Origin: Alteromonadaceae bacterium
GTDB taxonomy: Bacteria; Pseudomonadota; Gammaproteobacteria; Enterobacterales; Alteromonadaceae
Reading direction: 5' to 3'
Length of the DNA stretch: 64,000 bases
Assembly: GCA_014872785.1 (NCBI GenBank)
Contig: WKFJ01000036.1
Span: forward strand, 62,001-126,000
Shown here: one piece after another, positions 1-7,662 of the stretch
Layout: each line of letters begins with the position of its first letter
Numbering within the stretch: the first letter of the stretch is position 1
Position numbers and translations under genes: made by a program
The notes under the pieces: model-generated
Seen by the model: the letters and a program-made list of their open reading frames with translations, nothing else
What the model was told of the DNA's origin: nothing
Databases searched by the model: none

Positions 1-369
1 CATGATTATCAGAAATTGTTAGACCGTTTTCTCGCGATTCAAGCGATGGGCAGCGAATCAGCAAGAAACGATGTGAAGAACCTTAGAGAGTTATTGCGCG
101 GCACATCAGCACCGTCAGAAGCTACCTTGGCTCAAGGATTAGAGTTTTTACATAGTGTAGACCTGCGTGATCAGGTAGGTGATATTCGACAACCCACATT
201 GCGAATTTATGGTTCTCAAGATTCATTAGTACCCAAAAAGCAGGGTGAGCAAATTGAAGTCTATTGCCCCAATTCTGAAAAGTATCTAATACCAAAGGCG
301 TCCCACGCCCCTTTTATTTCCCATGAATCCTTATTTATTGACAAGATCATGGAGTTTTATAGCTTATGA
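1..369 (+). CDS. bioH: Pimeloyl-[ACP] methyl ester esterase, C-terminal part
   Basis: The reading frame is open from the first base of the window, so the 5' end lies outside it. The 122 residues seen match the C-terminal half of BioH, the alpha/beta hydrolase that removes the methyl group from pimeloyl-ACP methyl ester to end the masked malonyl pathway to biotin. The catalytic acid is seen in GSQDSLVPKK and the catalytic histidine in ASHAPFISHE, both in the spacing expected for BioH. The nucleophile serine would be upstream of the window. The C-terminus has normal length and the gene ends at a TGA. No partner gene for biotin synthesis is visible downstream, which fits the usual stand-alone position of bioH in gammaproteobacteria. 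Confidence 0.88.
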   Translation, partial: HDYQKLLDRFLAIQAMGSESARNDVKNLRELLRGTSAPSEATLAQGLEFLHSVDLRDQVGDIRQPTLRIYGSQDSLVPKKQGEQIEVYCPNSEKYLIPKASHAPFISHESLFIDKIMEFYSL

Positions 370-469
370 TTATAAGTACGGGTGCCTTAATCTAAACAAA
401 GACTAAATTTACGCTTCCCTATGCCGTTAGATTGGTTAATAATTATACATGAGGTAATAGAGGTATATT

Positions 470-790
470 ATGGCTATAGATGTATCTAGCAATTTAAATT
501 CAGCGATTGTGTCTGGAGTGCTTGGCGTGAATAATGCGTCGAATAATATCACTACGACATCAATCAGCTTGGCGCAACAACAAGCATCATTGCGGTCAAC
601 ATCTGATTTGTTGAGTGACGTGGGTTTGCAGCAAATCGGTAATGTTTCAAGTTTACTTCCGAGTGGCGGCGATACCTTTACGTCTGACCTACTTTCATTG
701 CAAAACAATCTTAATAACGCGCAAGCGTCTACCAAGGTTTTGGATGTTGCAAATGAAACCGTTGGTCGCTTAATTGACGAACTGGCATAG
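470..790 (+). CDS. Small conserved hypothetical protein, flagellin-like heptads
   Basis: This is a 106-residue protein with no signal peptide and no membrane segment. It is rich in Ser, Asn, Leu and Gln, with repeated short polar/hydrophobic units and a C-terminal stretch (ANETVGRLIDELA) that resembles the terminal helices of flagellin, hook and rod proteins. A good ribosome site (GAGGTAA then AGAGG) lies upstream of the ATG. The next gene, a SprA-like protein, starts 20 bases after the stop, so the two are probably co-transcribed. I do not recognise a named family. A role in motility or surface assembly is only suggested by the helix pattern and is not established. Confidence 0.6.
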   Translation: MAIDVSSNLNSAIVSGVLGVNNASNNITTTSISLAQQQASLRSTSDLLSDVGLQQIGNVSSLLPSGGDTFTSDLLSLQNNLNNAQASTKVLDVANETVGRLIDELA

Positions 791-810
791 AACCTAGCGA
801 AATCAGCCCT

Positions 811-1782
811 ATGAATATTGTCACGCCGATACCAACTGCAATTCCGTTCACAACATCGAATGTGAACACGGAATCTGCGCGCCGTGACAATGCATTACGC
901 GAAACTATTCCCCAACCTACTCAGTCAGAAAATTCACCTGCGGAAGCTGGGGTTGGTAATGAATCAGAGCGTTCTCGGACCGCGGCGCAGGTCAACCAAC
1001 AACTGACTTATGACCGTGCAACACTGCAGCAGAATGCTGAAGCCGCCATTCAAGATCAGAATAATGCGGCACAGCAAGATAACGCGGACGACCCGAGTGC
1101 CGGTAGAGAGAACGCTGAAGAACGTCAAAAAGAACAGCAAGAAGCCGCTGAACAGCAAAAGGTTCAAGAATTAAAAGAACGTGATCGTGAGGTTAGAGCG
1201 CACGAGCAAGCTCATGCTTCAGTTGGCGGGCAATATGCAGGCTCGCCTTCTTACGAATTCGAAACGGGTCCTGATGGTCAGCAGTATGCGGTCGGCGGAG
1301 AAGTGTCGATAGACATTTCTGAAGCGAGTGACCCGGAAGAAACTTTGCGTAAAATGCAGCAAGTTCGAGCGGCAGCCTTGGCGCCTAACGAACCCTCGCC
1401 GCAAGACTTAAGAGTCGCCGGTGAAGCAGCCCGCAAAGCGCAAGAAGCACGTGCAGACATAGCCGCTGAAAATACTGAAAACTTACAAGCATCATTCGAT
1501 AGAGTTTTTAGTGAAGAAGGTGTATCGGCGAGCCCTGAAGTAAATGAAGCACCTGAGCTCGATGAGATTGTAAACCCAAGCGATATAACTGGCCCAACTC
1601 GTTTACTCGAAGAAACCCCAGACCCTGTAGCTGAAGCTGTTGGATTGGAAACAGGTGCTGAAGAGTTTAGAAGAGAACAAACGACACGAGACGCCGAAAT
1701 TAATGCTCGAGCGCTCAGAATCGAAGGCTTTTATCAACAGGTGTCGCAACCCAGAATATCTGGATTGCAACAAACCGCTTAA
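811..1782 (+). CDS. SprA-related putative metalloprotease
   Basis: This is a 323-residue protein with a long, low-complexity, Gln/Glu/Ala-rich N-terminal half (about residues 30-125) followed by the conserved core of the SprA-related family. The core begins at REVRAHEQAH, which holds an HExxH-type zinc motif, and continues through GSPSYEFETGPDGQQYAVGGEV and the conserved DPEETLRKMQQVRAAALAP segment. No clear signal peptide is present. Family members are annotated as putative metalloproteases, but I know of no proven substrate. The gene lies 20 bases after the small flagellin-like gene, which suggests a shared transcript. The acidic C-terminal tail after about residue 215 is variable. Function beyond the zinc motif is inference. 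Confidence 0.75.
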   Translation: MNIVTPIPTAIPFTTSNVNTESARRDNALRETIPQPTQSENSPAEAGVGNESERSRTAAQVNQQLTYDRATLQQNAEAAIQDQNNAAQQDNADDPSAGRENAEERQKEQQEAAEQQKVQELKERDREVRAHEQAHASVGGQYAGSPSYEFETGPDGQQYAVGGEVSIDISEASDPEETLRKMQQVRAAALAPNEPSPQDLRVAGEAARKAQEARADIAAENTENLQASFDRVFSEEGVSASPEVNEAPELDEIVNPSDITGPTRLLEETPDPVAEAVGLETGAEEFRREQTTRDAEINARALRIEGFYQQVSQPRISGLQQTA

Positions 1783-1833
1783 GCAAACACTACTTTACCA
1801 AGTTAGCGCTCACTCTTACTTTTAAATACCGTT

Positions 1834-4158
1834 CTAGCCTTTTTTCGCCTTGGCAAACGCCTCTGCTAGCGCATTGCCCATCGCACTATTTCCTGGCGCA
1901 TTGTTTTGCGGCTTGGCAGCGTGATGTTTCTTTTGTGGGCGATTAGTTTGCTGTTTCTTTTGTGCAGGTTTGTGTTGTACCTCATCATGCAAACGCATGG
2001 TAAGTGAAATACGTGAGCGCGCCACATCAACTTCTAATACCTTAACTTTGACGATATCACCTGCCTTAACAACTTCTCTTGGGTCTGAAATGAACTTGTC
2101 TGTAAGGCAAGATATATGGACTAGTCCATCTTGATGCACACCCAAGTCTACGAATGCTCCGAAGTTAGCAACGTTGCTTACTACACCTTCCAATACCATT
2201 CCTGGGTTGAGGTCAGAAATTTTATCTATTCCTTCTTTGAATTTTGCGGTTTTAAACTCAGGGCGAGGGTCTCTACCTGGTTTAACGAGCTCGGAGAAAA
2301 TATCTTTAATGGTGGGTTCACCAAATTCTTCGGTTACAAAATCCTGTGCTTTTAGCGCCATAACTGCTTTGGCATCTTGCATTAATTGCTGGATAGCCAA
2401 ATTACTTGTGTGAGAGATAGAGTCGACAATCGCATATGCCTCTGGATGCACAGCTGATGCATCGAGCGGGTTTTCACCGTCTCTTATCCTTAAAAAACCT
2501 GCTGCTTGCTCGAACGCTTTTGGACCAAGACGTGCTACTTTCGAGAGCTCTTTTCGATTATTGAATTGGCCGTTATCATTTCTGAACTGCACTATGTTTT
2601 GCGCAAGCGTTCTGTTTAATCCAGAAACATGTGTTAACAGAGGTACCGATGCGGTATTGAGATCGACTCCCACAGCATTCACACAATCTTCAATAACAGA
2701 ATCAAGTGACTTACCTAACATGCTTTGGCTAACATCGTGCTGATATTGGCCTACACCGATGGCTTTTGGCTCTATTTTAACAAGCTCTGCGAGCGGATCT
2801 TGAATTCTACGCGCAATGGATACTGCACCTCTGAGCGAAACATCCATATCTGGTAGTTCAGCAGAGGCGAGCTCAGAAGCGGAATAAACTGATGCACCTG
2901 CTTCACTGATAACGAGTTTTGCAAAACCCAACTCAGGCTCGTCTTTTAGTAGTTCAGTCACTAACTTATCAGTCTCTCGTGAACCCGTGCCATTACCAAT
3001 ACTGATTAATTCGACTTTGTACTGACGGCACAGATTGCTCAGAGTCCGCTTGGATTTGTCCCAATGGTTTTGGGGCGCATGTGGGTATATAACATGGGTT
3101 GCGAGCACTTTTCCTGTTGCGTCAACAATTGCGGTTTTAACACCTGTGCGTAGACCCGGATCGAGACCCATAGTCACTTTAGCGCCCGCAGGAGCCGCCA
3201 TAAGCAAATCTTTTAGGTTCGATGCAAAAACACCAATAGCTTCTTGTTCCGCTTTTTCTCTTACATCCCCGAATAGCTCGGTTTCCATGTACATGAGTAT
3301 CTTGATTCGCCATGTCCACTGAACGACTCCTCGCAACCATTTTTCTGCTGGCTTACCTGCTATGCGACTATCTGTTAGCTCGAAGTGCTCAGCGATCAAC
3401 AGTTCGCATTGTGACACAGTGCCGGCTTCTTGAGCGGGATCTGCTTGTAAAGCAACTTTTAGGAAACCTTCGTTGCGACCCCTAAACATAGCTAATGCAC
3501 GATGAGACGGCACATTCACGAGCTTTTCGGAATGGGCAAAATAATCTTGAAATTTTTCGGCTTCTTTTTCTTTACCTGCAATGATTTCGCTGGAAATAAA
3601 TGCATTCTGTAGTAAATGGCGTCGTACCTTTTTCAACAGGCTGGAATCTTCGGCAAATTTTTCCATTAAAATGAATTTCGCCCCATCCAGCGCCGCCTTT
3701 GTGTCAGCTACGTTTTCACTTATGTATTTCTCTGCTTCAGATTCAGGTGTGAGCTGCGGATCATTTAACAGCGCGACAGCCAAAGGTTCTAAGCCTTGCT
3801 CTTTGGCGATTTCTCCTTTGGTTCTGCGCTTTGGCTTGAACGGCAAGTAAATTTCTTCAAGCTCTGTTTTGTTATTTGTCGCGGCAATTTGCTTTTCTAA
3901 TTCGGGAGTTAGCTTGCCTTGTTCAGAGATGGATTTACAGATGACGGATTTTCGGTCTTCTAATTCTCGTAAATAAGATAAACGCGACTCAAGCTGTCTT
4001 AATTGAGCATCGTCCAGTCCCTGTGTGGCTTCTTTTCTGTAACGAGCGATAAAAGGAACGGGGGCTCCTTCGTCTAATAATCTCACCGCAGCATTTACTT
4101 GGATGGGAGAAACATTGATCTCGGAAGCGAGAGAAGAAATCAGGATATTTTCAGACAT
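1834..4158 (-). CDS. tex: Tex-family transcription accessory protein
   Basis: This is a 774-residue, full-length Tex (YhgF) protein, an RNA/nucleic-acid binding factor linked to transcription. The order of domains is a Tex-like helical N-terminus (about 1-190), a YqgF/RNase H-like domain beginning near [16 protein letters not shown], helix-hairpin-helix segments ([31 protein letters not shown]), and an S1 RNA-binding domain near residues 650-725 ([20 protein letters not shown]). The C-terminus carries a Lys/Gln/His-rich basic tail that is likely disordered. The neighbour greB is on the same strand 170 bases upstream, as in Escherichia coli, where greB and yhgF are adjacent. The start is the ATG followed by [10 protein letters not shown]. 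Confidence 0.95.
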   Translation of the reverse strand: MSENILISSLASEINVSPIQVNAAVRLLDEGAPVPFIARYRKEATQGLDDAQLRQLESRLSYLRELEDRKSVICKSISEQGKLTPELEKQIAATNNKTELEEIYLPFKPKRRTKGEIAKEQGLEPLAVALLNDPQLTPESEAEKYISENVADTKAALDGAKFILMEKFAEDSSLLKKVRRHLLQNAFISSEIIAGKEKEAEKFQDYFAHSEKLVNVPSHRALAMFRGRNEGFLKVALQADPAQEAGTVSQCELLIAEHFELTDSRIAGKPAEKWLRGVVQWTWRIKILMYMETELFGDVREKAEQEAIGVFASNLKDLLMAAPAGAKVTMGLDPGLRTGVKTAIVDATGKVLATHVIYPHAPQNHWDKSKRTLSNLCRQYKVELISIGNGTGSRETDKLVTELLKDEPELGFAKLVISEAGASVYSASELASAELPDMDVSLRGAVSIARRIQDPLAELVKIEPKAIGVGQYQHDVSQSMLGKSLDSVIEDCVNAVGVDLNTASVPLLTHVSGLNRTLAQNIVQFRNDNGQFNNRKELSKVARLGPKAFEQAAGFLRIRDGENPLDASAVHPEAYAIVDSISHTSNLAIQQLMQDAKAVMALKAQDFVTEEFGEPTIKDIFSELVKPGRDPRPEFKTAKFKEGIDKISDLNPGMVLEGVVSNVANFGAFVDLGVHQDGLVHISCLTDKFISDPREVVKAGDIVKVKVLEVDVARSRISLTMRLHDEVQHKPAQKKQQTNRPQKKHHAAKPQNNAPGNSAMGNALAEAFAKAKKG

Positions 4159-4328
4159 ATGTATTCCGTTGCAGATGCTAAATAGAACTGGAGGGGATAT
4201 GCGGTCATTTTAGCGTAAAGCAAGTAAAAATGTGCATCTAATCGCGGTGATTTACGCAATCTTTGAGTTAAATTGGGGTTGTGTGAACAGCCAGGTTCAT
4301 CAGCTCTTTAAAGGCAAATTGAAATTGC

Positions 4329-4811
4329 CTAGCTTTCGTCCAGTTCGTAATCAATCGCGGTAACAAACCACTCGAATTCACCTGCGGGTGTCTTAACAGT
4401 GACATCATCATCTATTTGCTTTTTCAGCAAGGCTCTCGCCATGGGGGAGTCTATGGAAATGCAATCTTTACGCTCAAAAATTTCATCGTAACCGACAATT
4501 TGAAAGCGTTTTTGCTCTCCAGCGTCATTTTCAATAGTAACCCAGGCACCAAAAAACACTTTGCCCATTTGCTCTGCTGAAGGATCGATAACTTTTAACT
4601 GTTCTAAGCGCTTGGTCAAATACCTTACGCGTGAATCAATTTGTCTCAGTTTTCGTTTGTTTTCTTTGTAGTCGGCATTTTCACTGCGATCGCCAAGGCT
4701 AGCTGCCCATGTGACTTTTGCTGTTATTTCAGGTCTTTCTGTGCGCCATAAATAGTCAAGTTCGGCCTTAAGTTTGTTATATCCCGGACGGGTAATAAGC
4801 GGCGTTCGCAA
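4329..4811 (-). CDS. greB: Transcription elongation factor GreB
   Basis: This is a 160-residue GreB. The protein enters the RNA polymerase secondary channel and stimulates cleavage of back-tracked RNA. The N-terminal coiled coil (about residues 1-75) carries the acidic tip in GDRSENADYKENKRKLRQID, and the C-terminal FKBP-like domain follows, with the conserved DSPMARALLKK segment. Length and the YLWRTERP signature separate it from GreA. The gene is upstream of tex on the same strand, a conserved pairing. The start codon gives MRTPLITRPGY, a normal GreB start. Confidence 0.96.
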   Translation of the reverse strand: MRTPLITRPGYNKLKAELDYLWRTERPEITAKVTWAASLGDRSENADYKENKRKLRQIDSRVRYLTKRLEQLKVIDPSAEQMGKVFFGAWVTIENDAGEQKRFQIVGYDEIFERKDCISIDSPMARALLKKQIDDDVTVKTPAGEFEWFVTAIDYELDES

Positions 4812-4933
4812 GATAACTATCCTCTAAAATTAAATCTATCGAATTAACAATATCTTAGTGTTTTAGCATGCAAAAAAGCGAGTTTCTAACAGGCGAAATT
4901 TGCAATGTTAAACTATTATTACATTATCAGAAT

Positions 4934-5146
4934 TGTCCTTGGTAAGGAGGTATAAATTAACGCTCTAAACCATATTGGTAGTCCTTGTAAGTGAGGTTAT
5001 AACCGAACCTTCAAGGTTTACTGCAAGACATTGCAATCTATCGTTTATAGCTCAATGATTGTTTGGGCTCGCCCATAACAGGGCAGGAAAATGTTCGGCA
5101 AGGAATTTGTCGTGAAAAAGAAAAAAGCCGTTTTGACGGCTTTTTT
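4934..5146 (+). ncRNA. Candidate small RNA upstream of greB (weak)
   Basis: A promoter-like sequence just upstream (TTGCAA, 16 bases, CATTAT) and a rho-independent terminator at 5121-5146 that also works on the plus strand would define an RNA of about 210 nt. There is no coding frame in it. The match to any known RNA family could not be tested. This is a guess from signal placement, and the terminator is explained equally well as the end of fkpA. Confidence 0.15.
5121..5146. terminator. Bidirectional rho-independent terminator after fkpA
   Basis: AAAAAAGCCGT, a short loop and ACGGCTTTTTT form a GC-rich stem with A/T runs on both sides. It lies 20 bases past the stop of fkpA on the minus strand, where more Ts follow the first run. 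On the plus strand it could end a transcript from the 4.9 kb region. Confidence 0.85.
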
Positions 5147-5165
5147 CCTATCTGCAGGTCACTGA

Positions 5166-5933
5166 TTATTTAGCGTCGCTTGCTGCGATTGAAATCAGTT
5201 CAACATCAAAAATAAGCGCAGAGTTAGCACCAATTTTTCCTGTTGCACGGCCACCATAGGCCAATTCCGCTGGAATGTGGAAGCGATACTTAGAGCCAAC
5301 TGACATTAACTGAACGCCTTCAGTCCAGCCTTTGATAACGCCGTTTAGTGGGAAAGAAATGCTCTCACCACGGTCAACAGAAGAATCAAATACAGTGCCG
5401 TCAATCAATGTACCGTGGTAGTGGACTTCAACGGTATCTGTTGCACTTGGCTTATCGCCTTCTGCAGCAGTCAATACTTCGTACTGCAAACCTGACTCGG
5501 TGGTAATAACGCCTTCACGCTTACCGTTTTCTGCTAAGTAGGCTTCACCTGCCTTCTGGTTTTCTTGCGCTTCTTGCTGAGCAACTTCTTGTTGATTCGC
5601 CTGAAGTGCTTGTTGCAATGCTTGCACTAGCTGACGAGATTCAGCTTCTGTGAATAGTGCATTGCCGTTCATTGCTGCGTTAAAACCTTGTTGCACTAGT
5701 TCTTTGTCCAGTGGGTAGCCAAGTTCTGCTTGTTGTGCTGATTGTTGTGCAACGTACTGGCCCATGTTTTCGCCTAGTGCGTAAGCTTGTTTCTGTGCAT
5801 CTGTGACTAGGTCAGACTTTTGAATTGCCACGGTTGATTCCTTATTCTCTTTAGTTTGGGTCGTTGATTCCTGTTGACAGGCAGCCAGTGCAAGTACACT
5901 GGTCAAAGCTAATACCAGGGAACGCTTTTTCAT
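5166..5933 (-). CDS. fkpA: FkpA-like FKBP-type peptidyl-prolyl isomerase, lipoprotein
   Basis: This is a 255-residue peptidyl-prolyl cis-trans isomerase/chaperone of the FkpA/Mip type. The export signal (MKKRSLVLALTSVLALAACQ) ends in a lipobox LAAC, so it is predicted to be lipid-anchored in the envelope rather than soluble in the periplasm like Escherichia coli FkpA. A helical dimerisation region follows (about 45-130; ALGENMGQYVAQQ, QALQQALQANQQEVAQQ), then the FKBP domain (about 145-250; VEVHYHGTLIDGTVFDSS, FPLNGVIKGWTEGVQLM, AELAYGG). The gene sits near slyX and yheV, as in other gammaproteobacteria. A terminator follows the stop. Confidence 0.93.
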   Translation of the reverse strand: MKKRSLVLALTSVLALAACQQESTTQTKENKESTVAIQKSDLVTDAQKQAYALGENMGQYVAQQSAQQAELGYPLDKELVQQGFNAAMNGNALFTEAESRQLVQALQQALQANQQEVAQQEAQENQKAGEAYLAENGKREGVITTESGLQYEVLTAAEGDKPSATDTVEVHYHGTLIDGTVFDSSVDRGESISFPLNGVIKGWTEGVQLMSVGSKYRFHIPAELAYGGRATGKIGANSALIFDVELISIAASDAK

Positions 5934-6061
5934 CGTTTGCTCCGAAATCAGTTTTTATGTTGAAATAGTTGAAAAAAGCCCCTCATACTGACAAGCAGTT
6001 TTCGCGCAAGGGCCATATACTAAACGCTGTTTTAAGCGGTGGGAACCATCGAAAGGTTAAA

Positions 6062-7033
6062 ATGCTGAGAAATATTTTAATAATTTACTGTCTTGTAAGC
6101 ATTACTGCGTGTGTCGATAGCGGTTCTAAACCCGTATTGGAGTTTCAACACGCTGAGGATGGCACCCAGGCAGCAGATATTTCGGCGGACGCTAAAATCA
6201 GTGTGGTTTCCAGCATTGATTTAGGCGTTATCGTTTGGGATCTAGAGTTCAATCAAAAAATCTATCAATGGGGTTACGAAGGAGAAGGCGTTAACCTCGT
6301 TTCAAACATTAAGATTGCTTACGATACATCGACTGTGATTACCGCTGATCGCGATTCATTTGCCATTTGGAATTTGCAAAACGGAGAACCCGAAGGCTTT
6401 TGGCGTATTGATGAATCTACTGTGAGAGACGTCGCTGTTGCTAATGGAGGAACGGGTATTCTTGTTGGTCGTGGCAACGGAACTGTATTGTTCTTTGAGC
6501 CCTATACAGGCCGGCGCATTGAGTTTCTTGGGCATCAAGAAAAAATCAATAGCGTCGATCTATCTCCTAACGGCCGTTACGCTCTGACCGGAAGCAACGA
6601 TTATGTTGCGTATTTGTGGGATACCGACACTGGCCGGGTGATACGACGTTATGACCATCCAAGCAGAGTGACTAAAGTGGCGTTGGATCCGAAAGGACGA
6701 TTTTTGTTTACCGCCGACAGTCAAAAAGCGGCGCGTATTTACAATGTGCAAACTGGTGAGTTAGTGAGTCAGCTTAAGTTTTTGCAGCGTCAGAAAATAT
6801 TCACTTCCGTCGAGTTCTCCGATGATGGCTCTAAACTTTTGACTGGGTCGCCCGATCGGCATCTGACCCTATGGGATGTTAATACTGGCGAGCGACTTCA
6901 GCACTGGCGTGTAAAACCGAATTCACGTTCGGTAGGCAATAGTGCCATTGTATATGGGGTTGGTTTTTATGATGATAATCAGGTTATTTCCGAAAGCAGT
7001 TCGGGCTGGGCTGAAGTTTGGCAGCTTGATTAG
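6062..7033 (+). CDS. WD40-repeat lipoprotein
   Basis: This is a 323-residue protein with an N-terminal signal and lipobox (MLRNILIIYCLVSITAC), so it is predicted to be an envelope lipoprotein. The remainder is a WD40 beta-propeller. Clear repeats include GHQEKINSVDLSPNGRYAL..YLWDTDTG, SRVTKVALDPKGRFLFT..ARIYNVQTG and FTSVEFSDDGSKLLTG..LTLWDVNTG, and weaker blades are N-terminal. I start it at the ATG at 6062 because the signal peptide begins there and GAAAGG precedes it; an in-frame ATG at 5969 would put a polar stretch before the signal. It is divergent from fkpA. The role is unknown; propellers of this kind usually act as scaffolds. Confidence 0.8.
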   Translation: MLRNILIIYCLVSITACVDSGSKPVLEFQHAEDGTQAADISADAKISVVSSIDLGVIVWDLEFNQKIYQWGYEGEGVNLVSNIKIAYDTSTVITADRDSFAIWNLQNGEPEGFWRIDESTVRDVAVANGGTGILVGRGNGTVLFFEPYTGRRIEFLGHQEKINSVDLSPNGRYALTGSNDYVAYLWDTDTGRVIRRYDHPSRVTKVALDPKGRFLFTADSQKAARIYNVQTGELVSQLKFLQRQKIFTSVEFSDDGSKLLTGSPDRHLTLWDVNTGERLQHWRVKPNSRSVGNSAIVYGVGFYDDNQVISESSSGWAEVWQLD

Positions 7034-7131
7034 CCCTCATACTTTGAGTTTATGAAGCGATAGCAAATCCCACAATTTACCGTTTTCTTGGGTATAATGC
7101 GCCCAAATTTCTATTGAGTAGTACGCGAAAC

Positions 7132-7332
7132 ATGAATGATATTGAAGAGCTTCAAATGAAGTTGGCCTATCAGGAAGACACTATTGAAAAACTTAATGCC
7201 GCGCTTGTAAAACAGCAGAGACAAATTCAAGATCTTGAATTTAAATTAGGTCACATAATGGATAAAGTTAAGCAGATGTCTGTAAGTAACATGGCGTCTG
7301 AAGCTGAAGAAACACCGCCACCACATTATTGA
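7132..7332 (+). CDS. slyX: SlyX family protein
   Basis: This is a small coiled-coil protein of 66 residues with the SlyX pattern of heptads (LAYQEDTIEKLNAALVKQQ) and the invariant C-terminal AEETPPPHY. Its molecular role is not known. A perfect -10 hexamer TATAAT lies at 7093-7098, about 35 bases before the start, so the gene probably has its own promoter. I chose the ATG at 7132; a TTG at 7114 in the same frame would add six residues without family support. It converges with yheV 9 bases downstream. Confidence 0.93.
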   Translation: MNDIEELQMKLAYQEDTIEKLNAALVKQQRQIQDLEFKLGHIMDKVKQMSVSNMASEAEETPPPHY

Positions 7333-7341
7333 CTTTATCGG

Positions 7342-7551
7342 CTAGGCTCCGGGTTTGAATATACCAATGACGTTTTCGTCTTTTCGCGTGCTTTTTTCAA
7401 CTTGGCTATCAACCTGGGACTTTTGATAAGAACAAACCACGCAGCGTACCTTCTCAACATTGTTTTCCATATACAACATTAAGGTATCTTGGGCTTTACA
7501 TTCGGGGCAAACAGCGCCGGCGATAAATCTCTTTTTAAGCTTCTTTTGCAT
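7342..7551 (-). CDS. yheV: YheV family zinc-ribbon protein
   Basis: This 69-residue protein has CPEC and CVVC pairs spaced as a zinc ribbon (AVCPECKAQDTLMLY..VEKVRCVVCSY). Size, the KRFIAGAVCPEC start and the GIFKPG end match the YheV/DUF2387 family. The function is unknown. It is close to slyX, as it is in many gammaproteobacteria, but on the opposite strand and converging with it. Confidence 0.9.
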   Translation of the reverse strand: MQKKLKKRFIAGAVCPECKAQDTLMLYMENNVEKVRCVVCSYQKSQVDSQVEKSTRKDENVIGIFKPGA

Positions 7552-7662
7552 CTAAGGTAGGCTTGGTTCAAACTGGCGCAAATCTTATCATAGAAAATTA
7601 CGCAAACAATCTTGTGTTAGTAGATACAGGATTAAACACAATCAGGATCTGCAGAGTAATTA

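Larger units (their letters stand above)
4812..5165 (+). other. Intergenic region between greB and fkpA
   Basis: No protein gene of normal size is seen in these 354 bases. The stretch contains a promoter-like pair on the plus strand (TTGCAA at 4900 and CATTAT at 4922, 16 bases apart), an isolated ribosome-site-like AAGGAGGT near 4943 without an open frame after it, and a strong hairpin with T-runs on both sides at 5121-5146. Confidence 0.5.

Noticed and set aside
2131..3850. Several plus-strand open frames opposite tex
   Set aside because: They lie wholly within the well-supported tex gene, lack ribosome sites and have no recognisable protein features.
4940..4955. Strong AAGGAGGT as the ribosome site of a missing gene
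   Set aside because: The following frames close within a few codons, so no protein is supported; noted only within the small-RNA idea.
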